Origin: Oegoconia quadripuncta
Taxonomy: Eukaryota > Arthropoda > Insecta > Lepidoptera > Autostichidae
Assembly: GCA_949316235.1 (NCBI GenBank)
Contig: OX438743.1
Coordinates: 16,551,771-16,615,770, forward strand
Direction: 5' to 3'
Length of the DNA: 64,000 nucleotides
A program made the position numbers and the translations under genes. The notes below the pieces were generated by a model that did not search any database, was not told the DNA's origin, and saw only the letters and a list, made by a program, of their open reading frames with translations. Positions 1 through 11,326 of this stretch are shown piece after piece (the first letter of the stretch is position 1; every line of letters starts with the position of its first letter).

Positions 1-21
1 CATATATTCACGACCTTGGTT

Positions 22-91
22 GGACCTCATCTTCACTTAACATCAGGTGTGATTGAGGTCAAGTAACAACCCGTCGTGCATAACAAAAAAA
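22..91 (+). mobile_element. SINE-A, 3' end fragment
   Basis: This is the last ~70 bp of the tRNA-derived SINE family called A here (full copy at 9595-9919). It shows the shared block CTTCACTTAACATCAGGTG followed by the GTGCATAA-type end and an A run. The tRNA-like head lies outside the window or is truncated. Confidence 0.7.
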
Positions 92-321
92 AATTATACT
101 AACCTACTTTGTTTAGTGTATGATTATTTATGAGGCAAATGTACTTATATATAAATACTTACATTCAACAGTAGGTATAGATCCAGCCGCCGATGTCCAA
201 ATCCCGTGCAACATGAAATAACCGTTTTAGAAATTCAGAAATCCGTATATCACCGGCCCAAATCAAGTGCAATCAAAAAATTCTTGTAATAAAGTCAAGT
301 CATCAGTTGTTATAATATAAA

Positions 322-557
322 TAATAAAATATTAATAAATAATAAATATTTCGGACACTTATACCAATCATCTAGTCCCAAACTAAGCAAAGCTTGTATT
401 ATGGATACTAGATGACGGATAAACATGCATAAATATTTATATAAACATCCAAGACTCGGGAATAAATTCATCACACAAACATTTACCCCTCGCGGGATTC
501 GAACCCGCAACCGTTGGTTTCGCTGATAGGGTCACTATCTACTACACCAATCGGTCG
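322..557 (-). mobile_element. SINE-B, near full length
   Basis: On the minus strand this starts with a tRNA-like head (GACCGATTGGTGTAGT, A-box-like) and a B box (GGTTCGAATCC at about 496-506). A body follows that contains the CATCTAGTCCCAAACTAAGC block and an AT-rich (TAAATA) tail. Related copies lie at 16984, 30289 and 37465. Seen here: the tRNA-like promoter boxes and the shared body. Inferred: mobilisation by a LINE. It is not a functional tRNA gene, because the body continues past the acceptor position. Confidence 0.75.
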
Positions 558-1024
558 TATAAAGGCAATTCAATTCTTTAGTTTTTGGCAAGCAAATTAT
601 AAAACCAAAAGAATCCGAGAAAGTACAAGTTGAACACCACACAACACGGACGCTTAAAAAAATCACAACCAACAACAAGAGCAATAGGGTTGTTCGATCT
701 GAGATTGGCTAATCGATCGAGTATCGATTTCTGACTGATCGGTACTCGATCCTGTCACTCAATCCGAAAATATAACCAAATCGCATTAACAGGCTGGTCA
801 CTCAACAACAGACTTTACGGTGTATAACGGTAAACAATGCTGGTTCTTGTTTGTGAATTATAATATAATTATGCATATTTGTGATTTTTTATCATATTTA
901 TGGATTTTTGTGCCAATCATAGTACCTAATTGTAATTTCAAATAATTTTTGTTTCCTTGTTTTTTACTGTATTTTCTTTTATGCCAAAATGATCTCAAAT
1001 CTTTCAAAAATATTTCAAAATCTT
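558..1024. other. AT-rich stretch with no recognised gene
   Basis: I see no coding signal. Around 680-760 there is a run rich in ATCGAT/GATCG words that resembles the subterminal sequence of some hAT elements, but no matching opposite end was found. Confidence 0.4.
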
Positions 1025-1085
1025 GTTCACTGTGTTTGGGATATGTCTGACCAACCCATTTGGGATAAAGATCGTGATTTTATCA
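1025..1085 (+). repeat. Dispersed repeat E, 3' fragment
   Basis: A short copy of the recurring block TTTGGGATATGTCTGACCAA...CCATTTGGGATA. Longer copies lie at 7148, 24371, 36762 (minus) and 53128. It probably derives from the 3' end of a LINE, but only shared sequence is seen. Confidence 0.55.
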
Positions 1086-1832
1086 AACACATAAAATACA
1101 GAAATAAATAACTTACTGTCTTTTATATTTTTCACTATAATTGGTGTGATCATAATCTATTTACGTATATAATCTTGTGTATGATTTCATACAAATCTAT
1201 CAAATGTAATTATAAAGATAAAGACAAAAGTTATTTTATATAGTTAAGAGGTTGTTTAAAACAATTTTTGCTAGAAACCCAGGTCATAATAGATAAAATA
1301 TATTTCGGTGACTTATAATTCGATCCTTCAGTGCTCGATTTGATGTAGAATTTATACTTCAGTCCTACATTGAAATGGGTTATAATATTTTCCTTAATTA
1401 TCGTTTTAATTTTTTTGTTTTAATAATCGATTTGCTTTATTGATCGTCGTGATCGTTTTTTTGTGGAGTAAATAGTCGCCAGTGTTGCCAATGGCATCGC
1501 AAAATAATTCCACCATAGTTATTTCATTAATTTATTTTATAAAAACGGAGGTGTGCAAAATTCATATTAAAGCGGTTTTACGATCTACATTTTTGTACCT
1601 TTAATATCAGTGTAGTACCAACCCGGTCGGAATTTACTCGGAATAAAAAACCACCCTCCATATAAAACGCCGACAAGTCCTTTCTCACATCATTTTAATT
1701 GGTGACTTTAATTTAATTGGTGGTAATTGGTGGTTGGAGAATATCATTAAAATCGATGTAATACTGGGTTTAGAAACTAGTAGGGAATTTCTCACATGAT
1801 TGTAATTGCGACATACCTGACCTACACTGTTG
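1086..1832. other. Unique AT-rich sequence
   Basis: I see no recognisable gene, RNA or repeat unit in this stretch, only AT-rich sequence with short low-complexity runs. Confidence 0.4.
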
Positions 1833-2019
1833 ATAAACTACACAAATATATTTTTTTTTGTAAATAAATACATAAATAAATGAGAAACATCCATAATTCG
1901 GGAACACATGTCTGTATTCATCATACAAACACATATCCCTAGCGGGATTCGAACTCGCGACCTTTTGTCTTATTTGTTTAGCAGTCAGAATTTTTAACCA
2001 CTACACCAAACGGATCGTC
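1833..2019 (-). mobile_element. SINE-C, 3'-truncated copy
   Basis: The minus-strand tRNA-like head has a B box (GGTTCGAATCC-like, GAGTTCGAATCCCGC) and ends at the GACGATCCGTTTGGTG 5' end. The family resembles SINE-B in its head and early body (TTTGTATGATGAATAC...) but has a different internal part. Fuller copies are at 46508 (minus) and 47742 (plus). Most of the 3' body is missing here. Confidence 0.65.
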
Positions 2020-3701
2020 AAAATATAAATGCACATCAGATTATGTAATATAGGAGACTATATGCCAATATATTTTTTTATATTTTAAGAGCACAAGAGC
2101 TACTTAAGTAGTTTATGTAAGCAACTGTCTAATTATATTGATATCAAGAGATTGTAATGGCAGCTGTTGTATTTCTTTTATGCAATCGGACATAATTCGA
2201 TTTTATTTATTTTTTCTGTATTGAATTGTACTGGATTGTTTACTGTATTGTAAAACTGATACACAATCGACGTATCTATATAGCATAAGCATAGAGACTT
2301 CGAGTGGTTCAGTTTTGTGAAAGACAATATATAACGTTTTAGTATTCCTTTCATTCCCACAGACGAATAAAATAACACATTATCAGCATCATAAAATAGA
2401 AAAACTCGATTATCTCACTTCCCAAATGAAATAATCCAGTTTGAAACAATTTAAACCGTCATTACTAAAAATATCATTTTAACAAATGGGAAAAACCAGT
2501 GTTGGGTGCCACAAAATGGTATCTAACGCGAAGCTATTTCGATAACAAACCAAATTATCCTGACACCCCACTCGTTCCTTAATCTTTATTTAATAAGTGT
2601 AAAAACGGGGGTGGCAGTTAAGTTACATGGGTCAGGTTAAATCAGTCGTGATGTTGAACCAAGTGCGATTTTATGATCCGTGAATATCGCGCAAGCATTT
2701 CTAGATGTTCCGAACACATTTTTATTGTTATGGAAATTCGAGTTTCCCGTTAGTTGGAATTTCAAAAGGGGTCGATTAGGACGTCTGGTTTTGAAGGTGC
2801 TATACAATACGAAGGTTTCCCCCCTTATTTGTAAGGTGCCCCTCGGTCGCCGCGCTGCATTCCTTTCAAGGGTTTTTGAATTTAGCCTCGCGATTTCTTT
2901 GTGAGGATGGGGTGACTTTTAAAGTTCGGCTGAATTGAATTTGTTGCCTGATGGGTCGATTGAATTTTACAACCGTGTAAAGGGTTGCTCACTGAGGAAT
3001 GAATCTGATATTTACAAAATAATGAGTTAGCTGTCATATAGCTAAAAACTAAAGTAACTCTTCGTGATCGGATTTTATTACATTTTAATGTAAAAAAGTA
3101 TAGACTATTTAAAATTTTAAAATGTGTTTAGTAACAAAACCTACAACTACACTATGGCATTAGATAAAACCTGTAAAGATAAATAAATAAAAAAAAATCT
3201 CTGTCTGTCCGTGTTTTAAGCCCCATTTTCATGGAAAAGGCTCGAGATATGAAGTTATAATGATACTCGTAGTAACCTTAAATAATGTTTGTCGAAGATT
3301 AATTCTACGAGAGATCTCAAATTATCGATGACAAAAGAAAGACCGGTAAGGTGACCTATAGGTATTGATGATGTATTAATAGGGCTTTTAGTATGAAAAT
3401 ACGCTTTGAAAGGCGGTATCTTCTTATTTCGTAACACCAAAAATTAAAATTTTTACAGATGTGTGAGGCGTAGATCTTAGTGTTCCGTACCAGCGTGTCA
3501 AGCCAAGTTCAAGAAAAGAGAACTGGCAACGCGGCAGCCACGTGGTTACACGAACCATCTAATAACTCAAAATCTATTTAATTAATTTTAATACCACCGG
3601 CCGTTTCTGAAAGAAAGGGCCGTCAAAAGTTTGTCAAAAAGAATGTCTTGAACTTGAATATTTTTTTAGGAGAAACGTAGTAAATACTGTTTCAATAGTA
3701 A
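2020..3701. other. Unique sequence, no gene supported
   Basis: There is an open frame of 74 codons at 2680-2904 (+) in a slightly GC-richer patch, but it matches nothing I know and has no supporting start or splice context. The rest is AT-rich. No repeat family of this window was found here. Confidence 0.4.
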
Positions 3702-3790
3702 TTTCAAATGTACTGTCCTTATACCCAAATGTAGCCTGGAAGAGATCGCTTTTAGTGATAAGGTCGCTAAATTGTACATTCTATTTTCAT
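3702..3790 (+). mobile_element. LINE 3'-UTR fragment (GGAAGAGATCGC family)
   Basis: Contains the block CCTGGAAGAGATCGCTTTTA followed by GTGATAAGGTCGC, also present at 27075 (+), 35300 (+) and 11324 (-). At 27 kb and 35 kb the same block ends in a CAATAAAG-type polyadenylation signal and a (TTGTA)n tail, which marks it as a LINE 3' UTR. The tail is missing here. Confidence 0.65.
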
Positions 3791-4917
3791 GAATTCACAA
3801 CGCTTACACTTAAATTAGAACGGTTTATTATTGTACAAAATAAAATCACTGTTACGTACACAATACATCGGTGTTGTACAACACTCCGGGTGTGACGCGA
3901 AAGAAAGCTACAATCTTTATCAAATTTTGGAATAGAAAGTGCGAGGAGACAATGCGTAACGTCTTCTTTTTGGTTACCAACTCATTTTTCAAAAAAATCT
4001 ACGCACACCTTCCATTGCGTTTATATTCATCATACCAACAAGTTACAACAGATGGCGCTAAGAGTATCATTAGTGAATATTTAAAACTAAAATATAAAAG
4101 GAATTTTTGTGTACATAAGTAAAATAAATATTATAAATTTAAAATGTGTCGCCTACAAGTGTCATTGTTTGATTTTATACCGATGTATTAACATGCCAAT
4201 GGTACGTATTTAAAGCTCATAAACCGGATGAAATTTAAAATAGTAGACTTAAAAGCGCATCAATTAGCAACAAATGGAGCCGACAAGCCGAATCGCACAG
4301 TACTGGAAACTATTAAATGGACTGATAAAATTTTATTGAATTTTCCGTCCAATATGCGAGACGAAGCGTTATTGATGGCCACACCGTGACGTGGCAGGGT
4401 AGCTAAAAGAGCGCTTTGTAAAAGAGGGTATATTCTAAGATTAGATTAGATTTATTTAGTTCACTTTTACAATATCATGTCATACAATACAATACAATTC
4501 CGTAAATTAATGATTTCTAAAATAAAGTGATTGTCAAACATAAAACATACATCTCAAAAATTTGTAGAATTATAGGATTATTTAATATAAATATAATGTT
4601 AAAATATTGTTGAATCTCAAAATGAACAAAATAAGATAAAAATAAAACCCGTTACCATATTTTCAATAGGTATGTCGTTAGACACTTAAGAATTGTAACC
4701 ATTGTTACGTCTATGTCAAACATGAGAAAAACAAAAACAATATTATTATATGTATGTCAAAAGTTAATTAATAAAGTACTATAAGTATGTAACCATTGTT
4801 ACGTCAACGTTATAATATTTTTGAAAAATGAAACAAAACAAAATAATATTTATACCATGTCGTGAGATTATCGGTAAAAAAATCCTATACAAAACCTACC
4901 CCTAATTTTAATTACAT
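3791..4917. other. Unique sequence with one unrecognised open frame
   Basis: An 83-codon frame lies at 3871-4122 (+). It has no recognisable domain and is probably chance. The rest is AT-rich and includes two similar segments around 4695 and 4790 sharing the words GTAACCATTGTTACGTC. Confidence 0.35.
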
Positions 4918-5170
4918 CATTATCATCATCATAACAGTCACAGGAACATAGGCCTCCCCATAGATTCCCAGAGCGAGCGGTTGGAAACAGCTGCATCCAG
5001 CGACTTCCCGCGACCTTCATTAGGTCCATCCGTCTACCTCGTTTGTGGATATCCTACGCTACGCTTGTCGGTGCGTGGTCTTCCCTCATGAACTTTATTA
5101 TTCCACCGGCATTAGTTTATCGAGCTATGTGGCCCAGTGCCACTTCAATTCACTAATCCGCTGGGCGATG
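4918..5170 (-). mobile_element. RTE-type LINE 3' end, degenerate
   Basis: Read on the minus strand, this is the end of an RTE-clade LINE: decayed coding sequence for the C-terminal tail, then a GGGGAGGCCTATG-like block and an (ATG)n tail, seen on the plus strand as the ATCATTATCATCATC run at 4916. Compare 39414-39675 (minus), where the same blocks are better preserved. No intact reading frame remains. Confidence 0.6.
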
Positions 5171-5639
5171 ACATAAACAAGACACATATTTTCACTGCCT
5201 CAAAGCAACGAATAAATAATATAGACACTCGTCTTCGAAACTTTGTTAGTTATGTAACATTTTAGCGTTTGTGTGTCCGAATAAAGAACAATGTTTCATA
5301 TCGAATTTGAGGGCAACTTTGTGTGTGTCTTTTTAAGGTTTGGGACCGGATATCCATCATCAGGGCTAAAAGATGTGTACACTGTACATAAAACGTGATA
5401 GATTGAAGGACGAAATTATGATTTAAGAAGCATGAATTTAGGTTTATACTTAACTTATTTGCTATAGAATAGAGGTACTCTTCGGAAAGACCATCGCTAA
5501 TCCAAGTTCAAACCAAGAACGTTTGCACGAAATCGTCCGGCTTTTTGCAGGAGCTACAATCACCTTAATATACACAGTAATCGAAAAGACATTTCGATTT
5601 GCTGAAAGAGCCCCATCGACAAGATTTTTTTCTATGGCG

Positions 5640-6041
5640 ACCCTGATATTAAATGTAGCAGTGATGACTCTTGGCACTGAAACGAGGTCTCTCATTATGG
5701 GCCTCATGAAAATGCTCAAGGTCAAGCAACGAGCTATGGAGACGGCGATGTCCGCATTTCACTACATAATCGAATCACGAATGAAAAAATCTGTAGGCGT
5801 ACGAAAGTCACGACATAGCCCACCGGATACTGATCCTCAACTTACTGAAGTTGAAGTCGCAGTGGCAAGGTACTTACTTCGAGGAATTGATAGCCGGTGG
5901 GGCATTAAGGTTCTGGAATGGAGACCACGCACCGATAAGCGCAACCTGATGAAGGTCGCGGGAAGTCGCTGGATTCAGGGCGTTTCCATGCATCCGTCGC
6001 TTTGGAAATCCATCCCATGTTCAGTACTGGACGTCTTGTGA
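5640..6041 (+). pseudogene. RTE-type LINE reverse transcriptase, C-terminal remnant
   Basis: This is the end of an ORF2-like protein of an RTE-clade non-LTR retrotransposon. The frame reads with typical C-terminal landmarks: an MTLGTETRSL segment (about 5667), a KQRAMETAM segment (about 5728), RHSPP (about 5812), VLEWRPRTDKRN (about 5910) and KVAGSRWIQ (about 5953). The frame stays open back to about 5523, but the sequence upstream of 5640 matches the family poorly. Endonuclease and catalytic palm are absent, so this is a 5'-truncated and diverged copy that cannot function. A second, more decayed copy follows at 6795. Confidence 0.7.
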
Positions 6042-6794
6042 CTGTTCGTGAAACAAAACGCATCCGCGATCTGTCAATTTGACAGGAGCGCGGGTAGCGG
6101 AAAATACGTAACTCTCGAATATAACGATTCGCTTAGTCATCTCATCGACACCTAAGTTTTTATATTTGTCATATTGCCTCTTATTTTAACTGTTAAATAA
6201 AATTATATACACAAAGTTAGTCACCGTTTGAAGTTCCTTCGGCTCCTGAACCAGCTAATACAGTCCACTCCATCATCACTAGACCAACCGCACTTACCGG
6301 AGCATCAGCAGAGGAGTGATGATAATGAATCTACAAATTCTACTTTATCATAAAACAAAGTTTCACTGATAGAGAAATTAATCTATATCTCCACCTCTTC
6401 GATGATTGGACTAAAACCCACACGTTGACAAAATATTATGGTCGGCACTTGTTTCAAAACCTACCTTTAATTCAATCGTAAAACTGCCTACAAAACACAA
6501 TCAAATATTCACTACATTTCAGTGGTCCGTTAACCCTCTATGTGGAACAAAATGGCGTGCATTTTATAGCCCGGTTATGGTCCAGTGGGCTCGGCGATAT
6601 TGGACGGTTCTATTCGTATGCGTTTTATAATAACCCTACCCAACCTTTTGGGGGTTTACGTTTGCGGACCCCGTTTATGGAGGCAAGGGTATGTGGTAAG
6701 CTGCGATATGGAAAGTTGATAGAATTCGAAGTTTGGTTGAACTAAAATAATAGGTAGGTGCGGGAACTGAGTAACGTCTGAAGAAGCTTGTGCG
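6042..6794. other. Spacer between two RTE remnants
   Basis: This holds no recognised gene. A 67-codon open frame at 6542-6745 (+) lies in a locally GC-richer patch and matches nothing I know. Confidence 0.4.
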
Positions 6795-7000
6795 CTACCT
6801 GTGATGACTTTATGGCACCTATGAAACGTGGTCTCTCACTTTGGACCTAATAAGAATGCTCAAGGTCACGCTACAGCTACGGAGAGGGCGATGCTCGGCA
6901 TGGCAATCAGGAATGTGGAAATCTGTACTGGCCTTAGGGTTCTAGAATGGAGACCACGCACCGACAAGCGCAACCCGATGAAAGTCGCCGGATCTCGCTC
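6795..7000 (+). pseudogene. Second RTE LINE C-terminal remnant
   Basis: Nucleotide similarity to 5660-5960 is clear: ATGACTTTATGGCAC..., TGCTCAAGGTCACGCTAC, ACGGAGAGGGCGATGCTCGG, then GAATGGAGACCACGCACCGA and GATGAAAGTCGCCGG. The frame is broken several times, and the middle (the stretch before GTTCTAGAATGG) is partly deleted. It is in the same orientation as the copy 1.1 kb upstream. Confidence 0.6.
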
Positions 7001-7147
7001 GATGTAATCGGCTTCCTAATCGTCGCTCCGGAAACCTGTAGGGGAGTCCTATGTTACGATGATGGTGATGGTTATTTGGCCCTTCACTGTCGGGTTCACT
7101 GTCACAAAGCATTAAGACAGACAGTAACTTCGTTTTTATTGAATTTT

Positions 7148-7396
7148 AATAGAACCAAGCATCTCCCCATGAGTGTCGTAAACCGCGACTAAGGGACTTT
7201 TCATCAAAAAACATCTGTAGACTTGCACGTTCTAACGGCGATGGGCTCACCCTCTATCACGTACGCATTTCCATATATTTCGATAAATGAACCGTAGATG
7301 TTGTTTCAAGCATTAAACTTTTAATATTTGTAACCCCAAACACTAATGCTTGGGATATCGCTGATCACCCGATTAAGGTCGTGACATGATGTTATG
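7148..7396 (+). repeat. Dispersed repeat E, near full copy
   Basis: The landmarks in order are an AGAACCAA...CCCCATGAGTGTCGTAAA start, GCGACTAAGGGACTTTTC, a GGCGATGGGCTCACC block, ATATATTTCGATAAATGAAC, and a TTGGGATATC...GACCACCC-like end. It has the same order as the copies at 24371 and 53128. It probably derives from a LINE 3' end. There is no coding potential. Confidence 0.6.
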
Positions 7397-7897
7397 TTAT
7401 TCGTCTTTGACCATGATATATTGATGAAAGCTAGATTAAAGTTAGGTAGACCCAACTCTAACAGAACCCGTAGCTTCAATCGTTAACGCAATTTACAGCA
7501 TTTGAGAGACAGCTATGACGCAGGTATAGTCCTTATCACTTTCTGCCTGACCAGTTGTGTTCAGTGTACGAAAATTGCTGCATCAGTGTATACTGGACGG
7601 TGTAATGTATGGGCGATGTGACCATCCTCCGGAAATCATTTTCATATTTCCTTCAGATATGCACTGCGAACCAGTTTGCTTTGTCAACAATGAAATATTG
7701 TGTCTACATTGTTGTACAAATGCACTTTCCGAGGTAGTACTATTAGAAATTTGAGTTCAAAGATGAAGCACGTGATCTCATTGAAGATTTCTTGCACATC
7801 CCAAGATTGAAGGATTCAGGAAGTATTGACGCTTTCTTGATCTTGACCAATTGAAAAAAGTGGTACAAATATAAAATAAGATTATAATTATACATGT
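7397..7897. other. No gene; small repeat fragment near 7750-7830
   Basis: The segment AAAGATGAAGCACGTGATCTC...CCCAAG at about 7760-7805 resembles the repeat at 37972-38105. A 65-codon frame at 7557-7754 (+) is unrecognised. Confidence 0.35.
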
Positions 7898-8199
7898 TTG
7901 ACCTCAATCACACCTGATGTTAAGTGAAGATGGGGTCGAAGGTGGAAGCGTACTGATTCGGAAACGCCAACACATTTGGGGGACTGGCTATCTTATCTCT
8001 GACAACCGGAACACAACAATGCTATTAACATTGCGGCTTGGCGGCAGATTTAGATAAAACGGTGGTAGCTAGCCAGGCGGACATTAAAAATGCCTACCAC
8101 GAACCACACTGAGTACTTAAACATATACCCCGCTAGGGATCGAACCCACGACCTCCGAATCGTAAACCCAATGTTGTTTACATTGAGCCACGGAGGCGG
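7898..8199 (-). mobile_element. SINE-A, near full length
   Basis: On the minus strand the tRNA-like head begins at 8199 with CCGCCTCCGTGGCTCAATG (A box) and has its B box at about 8140-8150 (GGTTCGATCCC). The body (TCCGCCTGGCTAGCTACCACC, CTGCCGCCAAGCCGCAATG, AGATAAGATAGCCAGTCCCC) runs to the ACCTGATGTTAAGTGAAG block, and the A tail is lost. It is the mirror image of the copy at 9595. Confidence 0.8.
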
Positions 8200-8466
8200 C
8201 TAAAGAAACATCCCTATAATGTCTTATAAGATCTTTACCAGGAAGTCTTCTTTGCCTTTGCAAGGAGCGCGTACTACCTATTTCTGCCGCCATCCAGGCC
8301 TCAATAAATGTATTAATACCTAGATGCAATGCAATGGACGATGGAGACAATGCAATGTCATTGTTATGTTTTGGTATGAATATTAAGACCTTGTTAAATC
8401 ACAGGTCTCGGAGTAATAACGCATTTGTACTCAAAGATCTAGACTTTATCTCTGGAAGAGTACAGG

Positions 8467-8578
8467 TTTTTTTTTATGCACGACGGGTTCGTACTTGATC
8501 TCAACCACACCTGATGTTAAGTGAAGATGAGGTTGAAGGTGGAAGCGTACTAACCTGGAAACCCCAACACATTTGGGT
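8467..8578 (-). mobile_element. SINE-A, 3' fragment
   Basis: A 5'-truncated copy: the T run and GCACGACGGGTTCGTAC, then CACACCTGATGTTAAGTGAAG, stopping at the CCCCAACACATTTGG block. The tRNA head is absent. Confidence 0.75.
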
Positions 8579-9109
8579 GTGTCATAGATGTCATAGATAC
8601 TCTCATTGAAAATCATCAAACATAAAATCACACCTGTAACTTAGGGATGAAGACTCAACCACAAGGTACAACTTTAGCCTTTTTGACTTAATTTTTGTCA
8701 ATAAGATGAAAACAAATAGTTCTGATAGATTAATAAAAAGCGAAATCAATTCTGAAACAAGTTACACTAGAAACAAACAAAAAATTCCCAATAAGACTAA
8801 ATTGTTATTGGTTGTTTATAATCATACATTATCTCCAATCAATGCATTATAAAAAAATCTCCAATGTTTAACAAACAGGCATTTAAGGCTAAACAACTTT
8901 TAACACGTCATCAATCATTCGACAGATTGATGGATGGTGGCCACGGCTGACAGTAATGAAATTTTACGCCCGCATCGGCTGCATTTGTTGTGGTAATTAC
9001 GTCTGAGTGGACGAAGATGAGACAGATTTTTTCATTTATTAATCTTGTAATGGGGGAATGAGTTGGAGTTACATATTCATAATCAATGTTGTGGCAATAT
9101 AAAAGGGGT
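8579..9109. other. No recognised gene or repeat
   Basis: AT-rich unique sequence. I see nothing supportable in it. Confidence 0.4.
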
Positions 9110-9407
9110 ATATCATCAGTCCGTAAACAACCCTCTGCAGGGATATAGACCTTCCCTCATGTTGAGGGAGTTTGGGCCACAGTGCGCCACGCTGGCCCAG
9201 TGCGGGTCGGGGACTTCACACGCCTTCATTTTTATTTCTCGGGCATTAAGTTTACTCATCATATTTTCCTTCACAGTTTAAGAGCAGTCGGATAAATGCA
9301 TGTAAGTAATTAAATTTAAAAACTCATTAGTACATGGCTGCCTGAGGTTCGAACCTGGACCTCCCAAATTGGGAGACTGTAACTCCTCCACTGAGCCACC
9401 GACGCTC
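9110..9407 (-). mobile_element. SINE-D, full length
   Basis: The minus-strand head begins GAGCGTCGGTGGCTCAG (A box) and has a B box AGGTTCGAACCTC at about 9346-9358. The body has TCCGACTGCTCTTAAACTG, GAAAATATGATGAG..., CCCCGACCCGCACTGGGCC and TGAGGGAAGGTC..., ending near ATGATAT. Sister copies are at 25425 (head lost), 27747 and 44383. Confidence 0.8.
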
Positions 9408-9594
9408 AGGGTACCTAATGCTTTTAAATTAAGAAAATAAGAGTCCAGTCGGTGAAAAGAGATACGTTGAATACGTGAGGTCAAACGCATGTGTATACAA
9501 TTACCTAATGCTTACTTAATACGGGATCTTTTGTGAACTACCCCTACTTTTGCTCCTATCTACTGCCGACCTATTGACTCTATAAGTGTAATAA

Positions 9595-9919
9595 CCGCCT
9601 CCGTGGCTCAATGTAAACAACATTGGGTTTACGATTCGGAGGTCGCGGGTTCGATACCCAGCGGGGTACATATTTAAGTACTCGGTTTGGTTTGGTTGGT
9701 GGTAGAGCATTTTAATTGTCCGCCTGGCTAGCTACCACCATCTTATCTAAATCTGCCGCCAAACAGCATTGTTGTGTTCCGGTTGCCAGAGATAAGGCAG
9801 CCAGTCCCCCAAATAAGATGGGGTTTCCGGGTCAGTATACGCTACCACCTTCGGCCACATCTTCACTTAACATTAGGTGTGATTGAGGTCAAGCACCAAC
9901 CCATTGCGCATAAAAAAAA
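9595..9919 (+). mobile_element. SINE-A, complete reference copy
   Basis: This is a tRNA-derived short interspersed element of about 325 bp. The head carries a pol III A box (TGGCTCAATG at 9604-9613) and B box (GGTTCGATACC at 9648-9658). The body includes TCCGCCTGGCTAGC, CTGCCGCCAAACAGC, GTTCCGGTTGCCAGAG and GGGTTTCCGGGTCAG. The 3' end is CTTCACTTAACATTAGGTG...TTGCGCATAAAAAAAA. Such elements are transcribed by RNA polymerase III and moved by LINE enzymes. The tRNA-like part is followed by the body instead of an acceptor end, so it is not a tRNA gene. No clear target duplication was found. Confidence 0.85.
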
Positions 9920-10084
9920 TGGTAGAAAAGCTTGAGTCAACTGGTTCAGGAAATCCCTTAGCCAAATAACGCATTCATATTGCGGGTCTGAAATCGCACT
10001 TATACACATGTTTCATTCATGACAATATATTGTGAACTAGTTTGTGGTCGTAATTAATAAATAATAAAAAAAAATCCATTGCTT

Positions 10085-10160
10085 TGTTACATGCACTGAA
10101 ATGTTTGCCAAACCCATTTGGGATAAGAGATCCCTTGTGTCAAACATGATATATTCTACC
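10085..10160 (+). repeat. Dispersed repeat E, 3' fragment
   Basis: Only the end block is present: CAAACCCATTTGGGATAAGA with GATCCCTTGTG...CAAACATG. It resembles 1025-1085. Confidence 0.45.
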
Positions 10161-10955
10161 ATACATTATGTACTTACTCACATTATAAATACTTAATGCA
10201 ATAATGTTACGCTTGTCGGTTTTCTCGTTTTCAAGAACACCCGCAAGCTAATAAGACATGTATTAAAAAGCATTTAAGACGAAACGGCACAACACGGAGG
10301 CAACAAAAACTGACAGAGACGCGGCTACGAATAAAGAAGATGCCCTGTGACAGCCAGAGATGCTAAGATATAAAAATACAACTTTACAAATACACTCCAT
10401 CTACTCCATTGTTAGGGAAATATAACCCTTAAAACGTTTACATAAAAACTCGAGTTATAATTCGAAAACAACATTGGTTTAGGAAGGTATGCCGGCGTTT
10501 CGACGTCTTTAGGTGTAAATTATTCAAACATGGCTCATCCTACGTCGCTTGGTTGACTCCACTTTTTTATCGTAAGCCTGCCTTTAAACATAAACGAAGG
10601 GAATTTAAAGAGCTCGGATCAAGAATTAAACCGCGAGATGTCACTGCTGAATGTTGATTGTGACCCGGATCACGGATTTTAAGAGGTTGGACATTTTGGA
10701 AATGTGTTTTTTCATGTAATTATAGAATGACGCACTTTGACATGAATTGCTTACCGATAATCCGATAAATTCTTAAGTTTTATGGTATACACACACGCTC
10801 TTTTATAGGTTTACGCAAACAGTTAGGTAAGTCAATCTAAATATTGCCAAGTTAAAATTGTTATCTTTAAATTTTAATTATCATAGTTTATTCTCGGGTA
10901 TTCTTGAGCCATGCAATTTGTGCAGAGCAGACGGCAAGAGGCCAGACGGGGAGAC
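10161..10955. other. Unique sequence, no gene
   Basis: I find no convincing frame, repeat family or RNA. Moderately GC-richer words occur at 10480-10680 without recognisable coding. Confidence 0.4.
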
Positions 10956-11117
10956 TTTTTTTTTATGCACAACAGGTTGGTACTTGACCTCTATCACACC
11001 TGATGTTAAGTGAAGATAAGGAAGGAGGAAGGGGGACTGGCTATATTATCTCTGACAATCGGAACACAACAATGCTATTAACATTGCTGTTTGGCGGCAG
11101 ATTTAGATAAGATGGTT
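10956..11117 (-). mobile_element. SINE-A, 5'-truncated fragment
   Basis: The T run with GCACAACAGG, CACACCTGATGTTAAGTGAAG, GGGGACTGGCTATATTATCTC and CGGCAGATTTAGATAAGATGG are present. The head is missing, and the fragment abuts the retroelement pseudogene at 11118 without a spacer. Confidence 0.75.
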
Positions 11118-11326
11118 TGGGATGCCACATGCGTCAACACTTTAGCGCCTTCTTACATCCCCGAAACCGCCACGAGAGTCAGGGCCGCGACTGAGGAAGC
11201 CCAGCTACTCAAGCGCCGAAATACTCATCGTTACTAGGTAATCATGAGTTTGTGGGACTTGCTGTAGAGACTATGGGCCCGTGGTCATCGGACACACAGA
11301 AGTTCGTCCACGATCTCTCAGCCACA
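11118..11326 (+). pseudogene. Retroelement polyprotein C-terminus, first part, frameshifted
   Basis: The frame from 11118 reads WDATCVNTLAPSYIPETATR, followed by a RAATEEAQLLKRRNTHRY segment, then a stop (TAG at about 11236). In another frame it continues as NHEFVGLAVETMGPW and DTQKFVHDLSA. I associate this pattern (WDATCVDT.AP, ..AVET.GPW..) with the C-terminal tail of a reverse-transcribing element found in insects and other invertebrates. The family name is uncertain. A LINE tail splits it from the continuation at 11508-11630. Confidence 0.5.

Noticed and set aside
484..557. Possible tRNA gene (also at 8130, 9595, 28000, 44390, 46710 and 47742)
   Set aside because: A and B boxes are present, but each is followed by a shared SINE body instead of a matching acceptor stem, and copies recur as interspersed repeats.
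680..1500. hAT element suggested by ATCGAT-rich sequence near 700
   Set aside because: No inverted partner end and no 8-bp target duplication could be found.
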